A stretch of DNA of 64,000 nucleotides, taken from NCBI RefSeq assembly GCF_006739205.1, contig NZ_AP019720.1, positions 1,364,001 to 1,428,000 on the forward strand. Reading direction: 5' to 3'. The notes under the pieces are model-generated. The model had not been told where the DNA came from. It saw only the letters and a list, made by a program, of their open reading frames with translations, and made no database searches. Source of the stretch: Streptococcus mutans. GTDB taxonomy: Bacteria > Bacillota > Bacilli > Lactobacillales > Streptococcaceae. This document shows positions 9,448 through 19,213 of this stretch, piece after piece (the stretch's first letter is position 1; every line of letters begins with the position of its first letter). Made by a program: the position numbers and the translations under genes.

Positions 9448-10206
9448 TTATTTGACAAAGTCAAGAAGGGCAAGGAAACTGTCTGCTTGCAGTGAAGCAC
9501 CGCCAACAAGAGCACCATCAACATTTTCTTTAGCCATGTATTCTGCAACATTTTCTGGTTTTACAGAACCGCCGTATTGAATACGGACAGCCTGAGCAAC
9601 TTCTTTTCCATAAAGTTTTTCAACGGTTGCACGAACAACACCACAGATATCATCTGCAATATTAGCATCAGCTGACTTACCAGTACCAATAGCCCAGATT
9701 GGTTCATAAGCGATAACCATACTTGATACTTGCTCAGCACTCAAACCTTTAAGGTCAGCAGTGATTTGTCCTTCAATCCATTCAGCTGTTTTACCTGCTT
9801 CATAAGTTTCAAGAGATTCACCACAACAAAGAATTGGCGTCATCTTGTGCTTAAAAATAGCATGTGCTTTTTTGTTAATCTCTTGATCTGTTTCATGGAA
9901 GTAATCACGACGTTCTGAGTGCCCAATAATAACATAGTCAACACCAAGTGCTGCAAGCGCTGCAGGACTTGTTTCACCAGTAAAAGCACCAAAATCTTCC
10001 CAGTAACAGTTTTGAGCTGCAACTTGCAATTCTGTACCTTTCACGCCTTTTTTCATTCCTTCAAGGAATAATGCAGGTGATCCAATAACAGTATCAACAA
10101 GATTATTTGAAGGAATATTGTTCTTAACTGCATCAATGAACTCACGCGCTTCAGCAGCAGTCTTGTTCATTTTCCAGTTACCAGCAATAATTGGTTTACG
10201 TGACAT
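9448..10206 (-). CDS. tpiA: triosephosphate isomerase
   Basis: A cytoplasmic TIM-barrel enzyme that interconverts dihydroxyacetone phosphate and glyceraldehyde 3-phosphate in glycolysis. The full length is normal (252 aa). Catalytic residues are recognisable: Lys12 in NWKMN, His in GHSERR, and Glu in [11 protein letters not shown]; the C-terminal phosphate-binding GGS and GGASL loops are present. A good ribosome binding site (AGAGGT) precedes the ATG. It is a single gene downstream of tuf on the same strand, with its own shared bidirectional terminator. Confidence 0.98.
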   Translation of the reverse strand: MSRKPIIAGNWKMNKTAAEAREFIDAVKNNIPSNNLVDTVIGSPALFLEGMKKGVKGTELQVAAQNCYWEDFGAFTGETSPAALAALGVDYVIIGHSERRDYFHETDQEINKKAHAIFKHKMTPILCCGESLETYEAGKTAEWIEGQITADLKGLSAEQVSSMVIAYEPIWAIGTGKSADANIADDICGVVRATVEKLYGKEVAQAVRIQYGGSVKPENVAEYMAKENVDGALVGGASLQADSFLALLDFVK

Positions 10207-10430
10207 TTCACTTACCTCTTCTATAATTTTTTTACCTGTCTATTATATCACAACTTATCTATGAATTCTATAATAATGGGAAAATCTCTACAACCCTTTT
10301 AATAAAATTTACAGCACTTTTTACTCTTTTCGTTAAATAAATCCTTAGGAAGCACCTATACTAATCACTCATATCAAGAGTTTAAAAACACGAACTCATC
10401 TCTTTTATCAATCATACTGTATAAAAATAG

Positions 10431-10451
10431 AAAAAAGCCTCTTTCGAGACT
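10431..10451 (-). terminator. intrinsic terminator of tuf
   Basis: A minus-strand 6-bp stem (10446-10451 with 10436-10441, GAAA loop, one wobble) is followed by a U-run from the A residues at 10431-10435. The rest of 10207-10430 shows nothing else definite; it should contain the tpiA promoter. Confidence 0.75.
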
Positions 10452-10501
10452 CTTTTACAATTATTGTCTGACGAATAATTGCTAATTGGGAACTTAATTT
10501 C

Positions 10502-11698
10502 TTAAGCTTCGATTTCTGAAACGATACCAGAACCAACAGTACGTCCACCTTCACGAATAGAGAAAGTAGTACCTTGTTCAACAGCGATTGGATGGATCAA
10601 TTCAACGTCAATAGTAACGTTATCACCAGGCATAACCATTTCAGTACCTGCTGGCAACTCAATTGAACCAGTTACGTCAGTTGTACGGAAGTAGAATTGT
10701 GGACGATAGTTATTGAAGAATGGTGTATGACGTCCACCTTCCTCTTTAGTAAGGATATAAACTTCACCTTTGAATTTAGTATGTGGGTGAATTGAACCTG
10801 GTTTAGCAAGAACTTGACCACGTTCGATTTCATCACGTTGGATACCACGAAGGAGAACACCAACATTATCCCCTGCAATACCTTCATCCAATTGTTTACG
10901 GAACATTTCAACACCAGTAACAACAGCTTTTTGAATGTCATCACGGATACCAACGATTTCAACTTCATCGTTAACTTTAACAGTACCACGATCAATACGT
11001 CCTGAAGCAACAGTACCACGACCAGTGATTGAGAAAACATCTTCGACTGGAAGAAGGAGCGGCTTGTCAGTATCACGTTCTGGATCTGGAATGTAGTCAT
11101 CAACAGTATGCATTAATTCCATGATGATATCTTCTTGAGCAGTATCGCCTTCAAGAGCTTTAAGAGCTGAACCTTGAATAACTGGAATATCATCACCTGG
11201 GAAATCATATTCTGAAAGAAGATCACGGATTTCCATTTCAACCAATTCAAGCAATTCTTCATCGTCAACCAAATCAACTTTATTCATGAAGACAATGAGG
11301 TATTTAACACCAACTTGACGTGAAAGAAGAATGTGTTCACGAGTTTGTGGCATTGGTCCATCAGTTGAAGCTACTACAAGGATAGCACCATCCATTTGGG
11401 CAGCACCAGTGATCATGTTTTTAACATAGTCCGCGTGTCCTGGAGCATCAATGTGAGCATAGTGACGTTTTTCAGTTTCATACTCAACGTGCGCAGTATT
11501 GATAGTGATACCGCGTTCGCGTTCTTCAGGAGCAGCATCAATAGATGAATAATCTTTTGGTTGGTTTACTGCACTTGGAAGACGACGTGCCAGTACAGTT
11601 GTGATAGCTGCAGTTAAGGTAGTTTTACCATGGTCAACGTGTCCGATAGTACCAATGTTAACGTGTGGTTTACTACGATCGTATTTTTCTTTTGCCAT
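10502..11698 (-). CDS. tuf: translation elongation factor Tu
   Basis: The GTPase that delivers aminoacyl-tRNA to the ribosome. G motifs are intact: GHVDHGKT (19-26), DAPGH, and NKVD. Length is 398 aa with the usual three domains, ending in the conserved VGSGIVSEI segment. Ribosome binding site GGAGG lies upstream. The gene stands alone with its own promoter and terminator, as in other streptococci. Confidence 0.99.
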   Translation of the reverse strand: MAKEKYDRSKPHVNIGTIGHVDHGKTTLTAAITTVLARRLPSAVNQPKDYSSIDAAPEERERGITINTAHVEYETEKRHYAHIDAPGHADYVKNMITGAAQMDGAILVVASTDGPMPQTREHILLSRQVGVKYLIVFMNKVDLVDDEELLELVEMEIRDLLSEYDFPGDDIPVIQGSALKALEGDTAQEDIIMELMHTVDDYIPDPERDTDKPLLLPVEDVFSITGRGTVASGRIDRGTVKVNDEVEIVGIRDDIQKAVVTGVEMFRKQLDEGIAGDNVGVLLRGIQRDEIERGQVLAKPGSIHPHTKFKGEVYILTKEEGGRHTPFFNNYRPQFYFRTTDVTGSIELPAGTEMVMPGDNVTIDVELIHPIAVEQGTTFSIREGGRTVGSGIVSEIEA

Positions 11699-11768
11699 TT
11701 AGGAAAAGCCTCCAATAAAATATATTTTATAGATAGACAGTAGGCATACAGTCTAACTTTACCTTACT

Positions 11769-11796
11769 ATTTTAACAAATTACGTTAAAAATGCAA
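11769..11796 (-). promoter_or_regulatory. likely tuf promoter
   Basis: Minus-strand TTGCAT (11791-11796), a 16-bp spacer and TAAAAT (11769-11774), giving a leader of about 65 nt. Confidence 0.55.
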
Positions 11797-11916
11797 GTAT
11801 TTTATAACTTTTTTATCTTATCTTATTAACAATTATTCCTAATTAAAGAAGTGACTTTCATTTATTTAGAAGCTTTTTTATTATAACTAAAAAATCGGAA
11901 AAAGTATCCAATTGAT

Positions 11917-13194
11917 TTATTCTCCATAAGTCTCCTGTTGCGATTGAGGATCTATAAAAACATCTGTATCATCACGCTCGGCTTCTTCCACTTCCTGATA
12001 AATATCTTCTCGTTTCTCATTAGCATCAATATTTAATACAAAACCAATAGCTACCGACAAAACAAGAAGACTGTTTCCTCCCTGTGATAGAAAGGGAAAA
12101 GTTACACCTGTTGAAGGAATAAGGCCGGATATTCCACCAATATTGACAAATACCTGCATCAGCATCATAGAACCAATACCCAAAGCAATCATGGAGTTAA
12201 AAGGATTTTTAGCTTTAACACCAACTAGCAGAATACGCAAAATCAAAAAGAAAATCAAGGCTAAAATGAGTCCTGCTCCAATCAGTCCTAATTCTTCAAT
12301 AATAATTGAAAAGACAAAATCTGTTTGTGCCTCTGGAAGATAGCCTCGCTTTTCAATAGAATTGCCCAAACCACGTCCCAGCCAACCACCATTACTCATA
12401 GCATAATAGGAATTAGCCAACTGATGTCCAGAGTCTGTCACATCCTTAAACGGATTGAAAAAAGCACTAAAGCGTTTAGCAACATAGCCAAAAACTGGAA
12501 CCTTGCTCATCGTTTTAACACCAACCATATTGATGAGACCTAAGAAGATTGCTGATAACGTAATAATCCCAGTTAATAAAGCAGAAAACCAACGATAGCC
12601 AATACCACTGACTGAATACATAATAATAGCTGTTAAAACAATAATGGTCGCATTTCCCAAATCGGGCTGTGCTGCAACCAAAAGAATCAAAACTAAAGAA
12701 TAAAAACGCCAATCCTTTAGATCACTCAACTGCTTCGGCCACCATTTACGTTTGGTCAAAGCTTGATAATCATAAATTTCAATAGATTGCTGCCGCCTAG
12801 CAAAGGTAAAAGCCAAAAACCAGACCATAATAACTTTTAAATACTCAGCCGGCTGAAAGCTGATGGGACCAATAACTATCCAACCATGAGCACCATTAAC
12901 TTCCTGTGTCCAAAAACGCGCAATTAAAAGCAGCACCACTTCTATCATCATCATAACAGTTAAAACACCACTGTTCTTCAAAAAATTTAATTTTAAGCGG
13001 TAAATAAAAAGGATAGCCAATAAACTAATAACCCAAAAGGCAGCCTGATTTATGACAGAACGAAAAGGATTTAAACCATTTTGTATTAAGCTAGCACTGG
13101 TTGTTGAATAAACAACAATCAAACCTAACACTGATAAAATTAAATAGGGCAATAATATCGAATAATTCAGCAAATGCCGCTTATCAATTTTCAT
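11917..13194 (-). CDS. ftsW: FtsW-type SEDS peptidoglycan glycosyltransferase
   Basis: A polytopic SEDS-family protein (425 aa, about ten membrane segments) that polymerises lipid II at the division septum with a class B PBP. Diagnostic segments are AQPDLGNA, the extracellular loop with NGGWLGRGLGNS, FVFSIIIEELG, and the C-terminal SQGGNSL block. A long charged C-terminal tail follows. Position between ppc and tuf is the usual streptococcal ftsW site. GAGGAA precedes the ATG. RodA is the only close alternative; gene order favours FtsW. Confidence 0.92.
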   Translation of the reverse strand: MKIDKRHLLNYSILLPYLILSVLGLIVVYSTTSASLIQNGLNPFRSVINQAAFWVISLLAILFIYRLKLNFLKNSGVLTVMMMIEVVLLLIARFWTQEVNGAHGWIVIGPISFQPAEYLKVIMVWFLAFTFARRQQSIEIYDYQALTKRKWWPKQLSDLKDWRFYSLVLILLVAAQPDLGNATIIVLTAIIMYSVSGIGYRWFSALLTGIITLSAIFLGLINMVGVKTMSKVPVFGYVAKRFSAFFNPFKDVTDSGHQLANSYYAMSNGGWLGRGLGNSIEKRGYLPEAQTDFVFSIIIEELGLIGAGLILALIFFLILRILLVGVKAKNPFNSMIALGIGSMMLMQVFVNIGGISGLIPSTGVTFPFLSQGGNSLLVLSVAIGFVLNIDANEKREDIYQEVEEAERDDTDVFIDPQSQQETYGE

Positions 13195-13422
13195 TACATT
13201 TCCTCAAATATCTTACAAGTTTAACATTAGCATTATATCATCTTTTAAAGTTAAAACAAAGAAAATAACTGATGAATCATATCAAACTTTGCCTTTAACA
13301 CTTTCTGATTAGCATATATCTGATGAATTTTTTTATTCTCTTAAATAAAAAAGAAATGAAAAATCTGAAAATTTAAGAAAATCTGCTGTTTCCGATATAA
13401 AAATTAGTGTTTTTATACAATT

Positions 13423-13482
13423 AAAAAGCTCTATAACCTCCGAAGCAAATTTCATCCATTACAGATATTATAGAGCTTTTTT
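13423..13482 (-). terminator. ppc terminator
   Basis: A long-range 14-bp arm pair (13423-13436 with 13468-13482) containing AGCTCTATAA and its complement, with A/T runs on both flanks, lies just after the ppc stop on the minus strand. The remaining ppc-ftsW spacer (13195-13422) shows no clear element. Confidence 0.7.
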
Positions 13483-13486
13483 CTGT

Positions 13487-16210
13487 TTAACCTGAATTTC
13501 GTAAGCCAGTTGCGACACCATTAATAGTAATGTGAATCAGGTTCTCTAAATTCTCACCTAATTCACCACGGCGCTGACGTTTAATTAACTCAATTTGAAT
13601 ATAATTTAAAACATTAAAGTAAGGTAAACGATAATCAAGACTAGCTTTCAAATAACTATTATCTTCTAAAAGCTGTTTGTGACTTTCAATTGCTAGAATA
13701 ACATTTTTGGTTAATTGCCATTCATCCAAAATAGTTGCAAAGACTTCTTTTGTTTCTTCATCCTGACATAATTTAGCATATTCAAAGGCAATATTCATAT
13801 TTGATTTGGATAAAACCATGTCAACATTTGACAACAATGAATGGAAGAAAGGCCATGATTGATACATTTCCTGCAATTTAGCCAAATTCTTTTCATCCTT
13901 ATCTATAAAATGTTTAAAGGCTGAACCGACACCGTACCATCCTGGAAACATGATGCGATTTTGAGACCATGAGAATACCCAAGGAATAGCGCGCAAACCG
14001 CTGATCTCTGTAATCGTCTTACGAGCTGCTGGACGGGAACCAATATTCAAACTTGAAACTTCGCGAATTGGACTAGCTGCGAAGAAATAATCATAGAAAT
14101 GTTCGTTTCCGAAAACTAAATCACGATAAATGAGATTACTGTCAGCAACAATTTCATCCATGATTAAACGATAATTGACTAAGTTATCTGAATTGACAAT
14201 CCTTCTTGTCACCATGCGATCAAGAGTTGCTGAAACCAGCATTTCCAGGTTGTAGTATGCAACATCCTTATTGCCATATTTATTACCAATAACCTCACCT
14301 TGTTCTGTTAAACGAATCCGATCCTTGATGGAACCAAATGGCTGTGATGTAATAGCCTCATAAGATGGACCGCCACCACGTCCAACAGTACCGCCGCGTC
14401 CATGGAAAAAGGTGATTTTGACACCATTATCAGAACCAATTTCTGTCAATTCATTTTGTGCTTTGTAGAGCGCCCAGCCAGACGATAAATAACCACCATC
14501 CTTGTTAGAATCTGAGTAACCCAACATAATTTCCTGATAATTATGATTGGCTGCAATCCATTTTTTAACAATATCATAATTGAGATACTGTCTCATGATT
14601 TCGCGAGAATTATCCAAGTCCTCAATAGTTTCAAATAAAGGAACAATTTGCACACGCGCCTTATCTGTATCAACCAAGCCGACTTCTTTGAGCATGATAG
14701 CTAATTCAAACATATCAGAAATGCTTTCTGTGTGTGAAATGATATGTTGTTTAATCACATCTTCTCCCAGAGCATCCTTCAATTTCCTAGCTGTTTTAAA
14801 AATAGCTAATTCCTTTTGCAATATTTCCGATTTTTCAACATGCGTTGCAGACAGTATTCGAGGATCTTCAGTCAATTCTTTGAGAAGAATAGCAATCTTT
14901 TCTTCTTCAGGTAAGTCGCTATAGTTAGCAACAATATTGGCTGAAGCTAACAGTTCTGCTACACAGGTTTCGTGAACACTGGAATCTTGTCGCATATCAA
15001 TAGAAGCTAAAAAGAAACCAAAAACATCAACTGCTTGCAATAATTCTGTTAAATCACCCGTAATAAAAGCAGAACCGTTATTTTCTAAAAGAGAATCTTT
15101 GATGAGTTGCAAATCATTTCTAAACTCTTGCGCTGATTGATAAGGAAGGATTTGAGCACTATCTTCAGACTCCAACTCTTCTAAATGGTTGTTTTTTAAA
15201 TAAATAAGAGTCTCTTGCAATCTTGATTGAATATAATGAAAAGCCTTACGATAGGGTTCTTTTTCTCGGTAAATCGAAACATCCGTTGAACGATCTGCCA
15301 TCTCTTTAACTGCATTGCTAATAGTAGAAAGGCTGGTTGAAAGAGAAAATGTTCGATAAAGATCTGAAACTTTGTCAATATAATAATTTAAAATCACTTC
15401 ATTTTGCACCAGAGCTGATATTTTCAGGGTTTCAGCAGTGACGAAAGGATTCCCATCACGGTCACCGCCAATCCACATTCCCATCGTAATTGGTTTAGCA
15501 TTTCCTAAATCAAATCCTTTTTGCTGAGACAAGTGCTTGTATTCTGTAATTAATTTAGTAACACCCTTAATCAGAGAGGAATTATAGTATTCCATGACAT
15601 TAGTAATTTCATTAGTGACTTTTAATTTCTTTTCGCGAATAATATCTGTTTGCATAATGAGCTCAACATAACGGCGCATATCGTCATACCATTTTTGCTT
15701 GTTAATAGATCCAGCTTTAACATCACGGTACTTACGCAAAAGTTCATGAATATGATTAGTTAAATCCAGCATCGTTTTTCGCTGCACTTGAGTTGGATGC
15801 GCTGTTAGAACAGGGACAACATTAACATTTTCCAGAATTTCTTGAGCATTTTTTTGACTAGAAACAAGTTCAATAGTGGCTGATAATTTCCCTAAATAAT
15901 CAATATCATTATTGTTTTGATAGTTGATTTCATAAGCTAAATTGACATCTTCAGAAATATTGATAAGAAGCGGTAAAATGGAGAAATAACGAGAAACAAC
16001 GACCATTTCTTCATTTGTTAACTGCTCAATTTCACGTTCTAACTCTTGATGCTTCTCTTCAATTGATAATTTTTTAAAGAGAGTAATCTTATCAAAGCTA
16101 GCACTGCCAACCATTGTTTTGGTAGCATCGTCCAGTAGTTTGGTAAGAATAGTAATCTCCTCAGCAATTGCTTCTTTATCATTTCTACTTTCTAGTTTGT
16201 TGATTGTCAC
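13487..16210 (-). CDS. ppc: phosphoenolpyruvate carboxylase
   Basis: A 907-aa enzyme that fixes bicarbonate onto PEP to make oxaloacetate, feeding aspartate and, with citB-citZ-icd in this window, glutamate synthesis. Catalytic blocks are visible: [13 protein letters not shown] with the active-site His, [11 protein letters not shown], and [14 protein letters not shown]; the C-terminus ends RNSG as usual. The start is GTG at 16208-16210. Upstream lies an extended -10 (TGaTATAAA). It is monocistronic. Confidence 0.98.
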   Translation of the reverse strand: MTINKLESRNDKEAIAEEITILTKLLDDATKTMVGSASFDKITLFKKLSIEEKHQELEREIEQLTNEEMVVVSRYFSILPLLINISEDVNLAYEINYQNNNDIDYLGKLSATIELVSSQKNAQEILENVNVVPVLTAHPTQVQRKTMLDLTNHIHELLRKYRDVKAGSINKQKWYDDMRRYVELIMQTDIIREKKLKVTNEITNVMEYYNSSLIKGVTKLITEYKHLSQQKGFDLGNAKPITMGMWIGGDRDGNPFVTAETLKISALVQNEVILNYYIDKVSDLYRTFSLSTSLSTISNAVKEMADRSTDVSIYREKEPYRKAFHYIQSRLQETLIYLKNNHLEELESEDSAQILPYQSAQEFRNDLQLIKDSLLENNGSAFITGDLTELLQAVDVFGFFLASIDMRQDSSVHETCVAELLASANIVANYSDLPEEEKIAILLKELTEDPRILSATHVEKSEILQKELAIFKTARKLKDALGEDVIKQHIISHTESISDMFELAIMLKEVGLVDTDKARVQIVPLFETIEDLDNSREIMRQYLNYDIVKKWIAANHNYQEIMLGYSDSNKDGGYLSSGWALYKAQNELTEIGSDNGVKITFFHGRGGTVGRGGGPSYEAITSQPFGSIKDRIRLTEQGEVIGNKYGNKDVAYYNLEMLVSATLDRMVTRRIVNSDNLVNYRLIMDEIVADSNLIYRDLVFGNEHFYDYFFAASPIREVSSLNIGSRPAARKTITEISGLRAIPWVFSWSQNRIMFPGWYGVGSAFKHFIDKDEKNLAKLQEMYQSWPFFHSLLSNVDMVLSKSNMNIAFEYAKLCQDEETKEVFATILDEWQLTKNVILAIESHKQLLEDNSYLKASLDYRLPYFNVLNYIQIELIKRQRRGELGENLENLIHITINGVATGLRNSG

Positions 16211-16313
16211 GAAACAAATTCCCCTTCTTTTTTGATACTTTATATCATATCACTTTTAGAAAAAAAGTAAATCTTTATTCAACTGTAAGCATCTTATTTA
16301 ACACAAAAAAATA

Positions 16314-16336
16314 AAGAACTAGACAGCCTAGTTCTT
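16314..16336 (-). terminator. terminator overlapping the DUF4430 lipoprotein stop codon
   Basis: A perfect 9-bp stem (AAGAACTAG at 16314-16322 with its complement at 16328-16336) is followed on the minus strand by a U-rich run. The stop codon of the lipoprotein gene is inside the stem. Confidence 0.8.
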
Positions 16337-16717
16337 ACCTTTATAAACTTTCAAATAAAATTCAATTTTATCCCCATTTTTGACCTTAATCTTATCAGCA
16401 GCTTTTGATGCCAGCTTATCATTAACATCAAACATCCAGTACCTACCTGCTTTTTTATCCTGAGTGACACCATCAATAGTAGTGATAAAACCACCGCTTT
16501 CTTTAACTTTATAGTTGTCTTTTAAGACATCCATAACAGTAGCACCTTTTTTGAAAGCGACTTTCTCATCGGTTTTATTAGAATCCGTTTTAACAATTAA
16601 TCGGACCTTAGTCTCTTCAGATGATTGACTTGTTTTTTCCCCGGTACTGCTATTGCTGCAAGCTACCAGGAAAAAAACGGATAGTGATAAGACGATAACA
16701 TTAATTATTTTTTTCAT
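16328..16717 (-). CDS. DUF4430-domain lipoprotein, 129 aa
   Basis: A surface lipoprotein: MKK start, hydrophobic segment and lipobox LVAC-S, a Ser/Thr/Lys-rich linker, then a small domain with VKTDSNKTDEKVAFKKGATV and GRYWMFDVN, typical of DUF4430, a fold shared with the transcobalamin C-terminal region. The start at 16717 has a strong AGGAGG; longer readings upstream have no signal. It overlaps the 3' end of the ECF S-component gene by 17 nt, so the two are coupled. Likely role: capture of a vitamin or corrinoid-like ligand for the S-component; the ligand is inferred only from fold similarity. Confidence 0.8.
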   Translation of the reverse strand: MKKIINVIVLSLSVFFLVACSNSSTGEKTSQSSEETKVRLIVKTDSNKTDEKVAFKKGATVMDVLKDNYKVKESGGFITTIDGVTQDKKAGRYWMFDVNDKLASKAADKIKVKNGDKIEFYLKVYKGKN

Positions 16718-17225
16718 GAGACGATAACCTCCTAAAGATTGATAATATAATTGGGTAAAAGAACAAAGTCGAGATAGCATGAGCTAAATTGAAAGTCATT
16801 CCTGCTATGATATAGGCTAAAATTGGAGTAGAAAATAAGAGAGCAGAATAAGTATCAATCAAGATACCATATACAATTCCCATTAACCCTGCCAAAACAG
16901 ACTGCAGACCAAGACCATTAATATTACCAAATCGAAAAAGTTTTGTCATAGGATAAAGGCAAAATTTCCAAAGGCAAATAACTAGACCAAAGCTGATAAG
17001 TTGCCCCAAGACCCAAGGACCGAATCCCAGCAAAAAACTAGTAATCAACATGGTTACAGTCATGATTAAAAAACTTTCCCAAAAACCATAAAAAACGGCA
17101 CATACTAGAAAGATAGCAGTGATAGGTTGAATATTGGGCAAAGCTGAAAAGGCAAGCCGCAAAACAATGGCTAAAGCTGACAAAATAGCAATACGACTAA
17201 TTTGCTTTAAGGTTTTCTTCTCCAT
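16701..17225 (-). CDS. ECF transporter S-component (substrate-binding membrane protein), 174 aa
   Basis: A small membrane protein with five to six hydrophobic segments and the N-terminal pattern of ECF S-components (ISRIAILSALAIVLRLAFSALPNIQPITAI), with the Ala-rich helix that docks on the EcfT subunit. It should use the shared EcfA1A2T energy module encoded elsewhere. The next gene is a DUF4430 lipoprotein that overlaps it, which suggests a two-part uptake system for a cobalamin-like or other cofactor. The substrate is not shown by the sequence. Confidence 0.85.
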   Translation of the reverse strand: MEKKTLKQISRIAILSALAIVLRLAFSALPNIQPITAIFLVCAVFYGFWESFLIMTVTMLITSFLLGFGPWVLGQLISFGLVICLWKFCLYPMTKLFRFGNINGLGLQSVLAGLMGIVYGILIDTYSALLFSTPILAYIIAGMTFNLAHAISTLFFYPIILSIFRRLSSHEKNN

Positions 17226-17462
17226 AATTTCAGTCTACCGAAAAGCTCAAAAACTGTCAAGATGATAAAACAGGCTAAATGATTGAATGTTTTAAGTTCA
17301 TGTAATTGTAAATGATGACCATCACCTGACCCGCTATTATCTTTTTGTTTATCTTTATATAACGTTATATAATGTTGTTAGCTCGCCTCACCATACTTAT
17401 AGTAACAATACTAAGACTATAACAATTTAAAACTGCATTTCAACATCTCAGATAGACATGTT

Positions 17463-17491
17463 TTGCTTTTTTCAAAACTTTACGCTACAAT
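17463..17491 (+). promoter_or_regulatory. promoter giving a predicted leaderless GH25 mRNA
   Basis: TTGCTT (17463-17468), a 17-bp spacer and TACAAT (17486-17491) end 7 nt before the ATG at 17499. There is no Shine-Dalgarno sequence. The spacer 17226-17462 between divergent genes shows nothing else definite. Confidence 0.65.
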
Positions 17492-17498
17492 AAATGAG

Positions 17499-18347
17499 AT
17501 GAGAAGAAGAATTAAGCCTGTCTTTGTTCTAGCTTTCTTTAGTTTGTTCGCCTTGATTATCATCTTAGGGAATATTCAAGCTGAAAATGCCCGACAAAAA
17601 GAATTAAGAGCTGCCCAAGCAGCCATTCCTGCTACAGAACAAAATTCAGAGAAAGCTAAAACAAAAAATTCAGATGGAGACACCTTTACTCTTAATCCGA
17701 TTGTTGATATCTCGGGTTGGCAGCTGCCTAGCGAAATTGACTATGATACCCTATCAAAAAACATTTCAGGAGCTATTGTTCGCGTCCAAGGCGGGTCAGG
17801 CATCGCCAAAAAAAATAATGCAGCTCACAGTTCCGGAATTGATAAATCGTTTAAGACCCATATTGAAGAGTTCCAAAAACGCGGCGTACCTGTGGCCGTC
17901 TATGCTTACGTCCGTGGATCCAGCGTCAAAAAAATGAAAGCTGAAGCAAAGACTTTTTACAAAAATGCATCTCCCTATAATCCAACTTTCTATTGGCTCG
18001 ATGTTGAAGAAAAGACAATGCCTAACATGGACAAGGGAGTTAAAGCTTTTCGAGATGAATTAAAACGCCTTGGTGCTGAAAAAGTTGGTATTTACATTGG
18101 GACTTATTTTATGGAAGAGCACAGTATTTCAGCAAAAGGTTTTGACGCTATTTGGATTCCAACTTATGGTACTGACTCGGGCTACTTTGAAGCAGTCCCT
18201 AAAACCAAATTGAATTATGATCTGCATCAATACACCTCTCAAGGTCATATTGAAGGCTTCAAGAATACACTTGATCTTAATCAAATCGCTGTCAACAAAG
18301 ATACAAAATCTACTTATGAAAAATTATTTGGATCAAGCAACCAATAA
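17499..18347 (+). CDS. membrane-anchored GH25 lysozyme-like (endolysin-type) protein, 282 aa
   Basis: A glycoside hydrolase family 25 muramidase-like protein. It begins with a basic MRRRIK and one membrane segment, then an Ala/Glu/Lys-rich linker, then a GH25 barrel with PIVDISGWQ and the DxE active site in YWLDVEEKT, ending with LHQYTSQGHIEGF. No wall-binding repeats or LPXTG are present, so it would sit in the membrane facing the wall. ATG at 17499 is chosen because it fits the promoter spacing; the reading frame extends upstream only through a TTG inside the -35 box. It may take part in wall turnover. Confidence 0.85.
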   Translation: MRRRIKPVFVLAFFSLFALIIILGNIQAENARQKELRAAQAAIPATEQNSEKAKTKNSDGDTFTLNPIVDISGWQLPSEIDYDTLSKNISGAIVRVQGGSGIAKKNNAAHSSGIDKSFKTHIEEFQKRGVPVAVYAYVRGSSVKKMKAEAKTFYKNASPYNPTFYWLDVEEKTMPNMDKGVKAFRDELKRLGAEKVGIYIGTYFMEEHSISAKGFDAIWIPTYGTDSGYFEAVPKTKLNYDLHQYTSQGHIEGFKNTLDLNQIAVNKDTKSTYEKLFGSSNQ

Positions 18348-18349
18348 AC

Positions 18350-18379
18350 TTGACACAATTGCCAGTTTCATTTTATAAT
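18350..18379 (+). promoter_or_regulatory. promoter of the TPP riboswitch-thiT transcript
   Basis: Consensus TTGACA (18350-18355) and TATAAT (18374-18379) with an 18-bp spacer, starting within three bases of the GH25 stop codon. Confidence 0.85.
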
Positions 18380-18399
18380 AAAAATAAATAAGTAAATAT

Positions 18400-18482
18400 C
18401 ACAAGGAGTGCTAACCTTAGCTGAGATTGCATTTGCAAAATCCTATGGACCTGATCTAGTTAATACTAGCGTGGGAATGTGA
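18400..18482 (+). promoter_or_regulatory. TPP (thi-box) riboswitch
   Basis: The leader holds the conserved thi-box blocks GGAGTGCT, CTGAGAT, GACCTGATCTAG and TAATACTAGCGTGGGAA. It binds thiamine pyrophosphate and represses the downstream thiamine transporter when TPP is plentiful. The downstream hairpin at 18517-18548 is its likely expression platform. Confidence 0.96.
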
Positions 18483-18516
18483 TTCGTTTCATGGATGAAC
18501 TAAATGAACACACATG

Positions 18517-18548
18517 GACTCCTTGGATTGTACAAGGAGGTCTTTTTT
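18517..18548 (+). terminator. riboswitch expression platform: terminator whose 3' arm contains the thiT ribosome binding site
   Basis: Stem GACTCCTTG (18517-18525) pairs with CAAGGAGGTC (18533-18542, one bulged G) and is followed by six T residues that abut the ATG at 18549. The 3' arm is the Shine-Dalgarno sequence itself, so the hairpin can block both elongation and initiation. Confidence 0.85.
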
Positions 18549-19118
18549 ATGTCTAAAAATGCTGTTATTCTGGTTGAAACCGCTCTGATTGCCGCCTTAG
18601 CTATGGTTCTTTCAATGATACCTGACTTTGCAAGTTGGTTTACACCCTCTTTTGGAGCTATTCCCCTTGTCTTATTCGCCTTAAGAAGAGGAAGTAAATT
18701 TGGAGTTCTGGCAGGCTTCCTTTGGGGATTGCTGCATTTTCTTTTAGCAAAAGTTTATTATCTAACGCTTTCACAAGTATTTCTTGAATACATCTTAGCT
18801 TTCTTCTGCATGGGATTGGCAGGTATAACTAAACAGCCCTTTCAAACGGCCTTGAAAAATGGAAATAAGCTGAAAGCATTGCTCTTTGCCATACTAGGCG
18901 CATTCATAGCTATCTTCACCAGATATGTCTGTCATTATATCGCAGGTTTCCTTTTTTGGGGAAGTTATGCCCCCAAAGGAATGTCTCCTTTTTGGTACTC
19001 CTTCACTGTTAATGGCAGTGCTGGCTTGCTTACCTTTTTAGTTGTTATTCTTATCCTTGTGTTTTTAGTTATAAGCCAGCCACAACTCTTTTTACCAGCT
19101 GAAAAGAAGAACATATAA
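18549..19118 (+). CDS. thiT: thiamine ECF transporter S-component
   Basis: ThiT (YuaJ) is the thiamine-specific S-component of the ECF family, 189 aa with six membrane segments. Recognised blocks are LIAALAMVLSMIP, the thiamine-binding region around GVLAGFLWGLLHF, and the late RYVCHYIAGFLFWGSYAPKG segment. The start at 18549 follows AAGGAGG directly; an upstream in-frame ATG at 18504 lies inside the riboswitch expression platform and is not used. The TPP riboswitch upstream confirms the assignment. Confidence 0.95.
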   Translation: MSKNAVILVETALIAALAMVLSMIPDFASWFTPSFGAIPLVLFALRRGSKFGVLAGFLWGLLHFLLAKVYYLTLSQVFLEYILAFFCMGLAGITKQPFQTALKNGNKLKALLFAILGAFIAIFTRYVCHYIAGFLFWGSYAPKGMSPFWYSFTVNGSAGLLTFLVVILILVFLVISQPQLFLPAEKKNI

Positions 19119-19201
19119 ACTAATGCGTTTGAAAAATAAGAAATGTTGGTATTTCTTGCTTAAACTAGAATTTATAATTCAGTTTTTTAAGTTAATCATG
19201 C

Positions 19202-19207
19202 TATTAT
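19202..19207 (+). promoter_or_regulatory. extended -10 promoter giving a predicted leaderless amidase mRNA
   Basis: TGc-TATTAT (-10 at 19202-19207) lies 6 nt before the in-frame ATG at 19214; no -35 or Shine-Dalgarno sequence is clear. Confidence 0.45.
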
Positions 19208-19213
19208 ATGGTT

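Noticed and set aside
14580..14924. 114-codon open frame on the plus strand
   Set aside because: Antisense to ppc with no start signal or family pattern.
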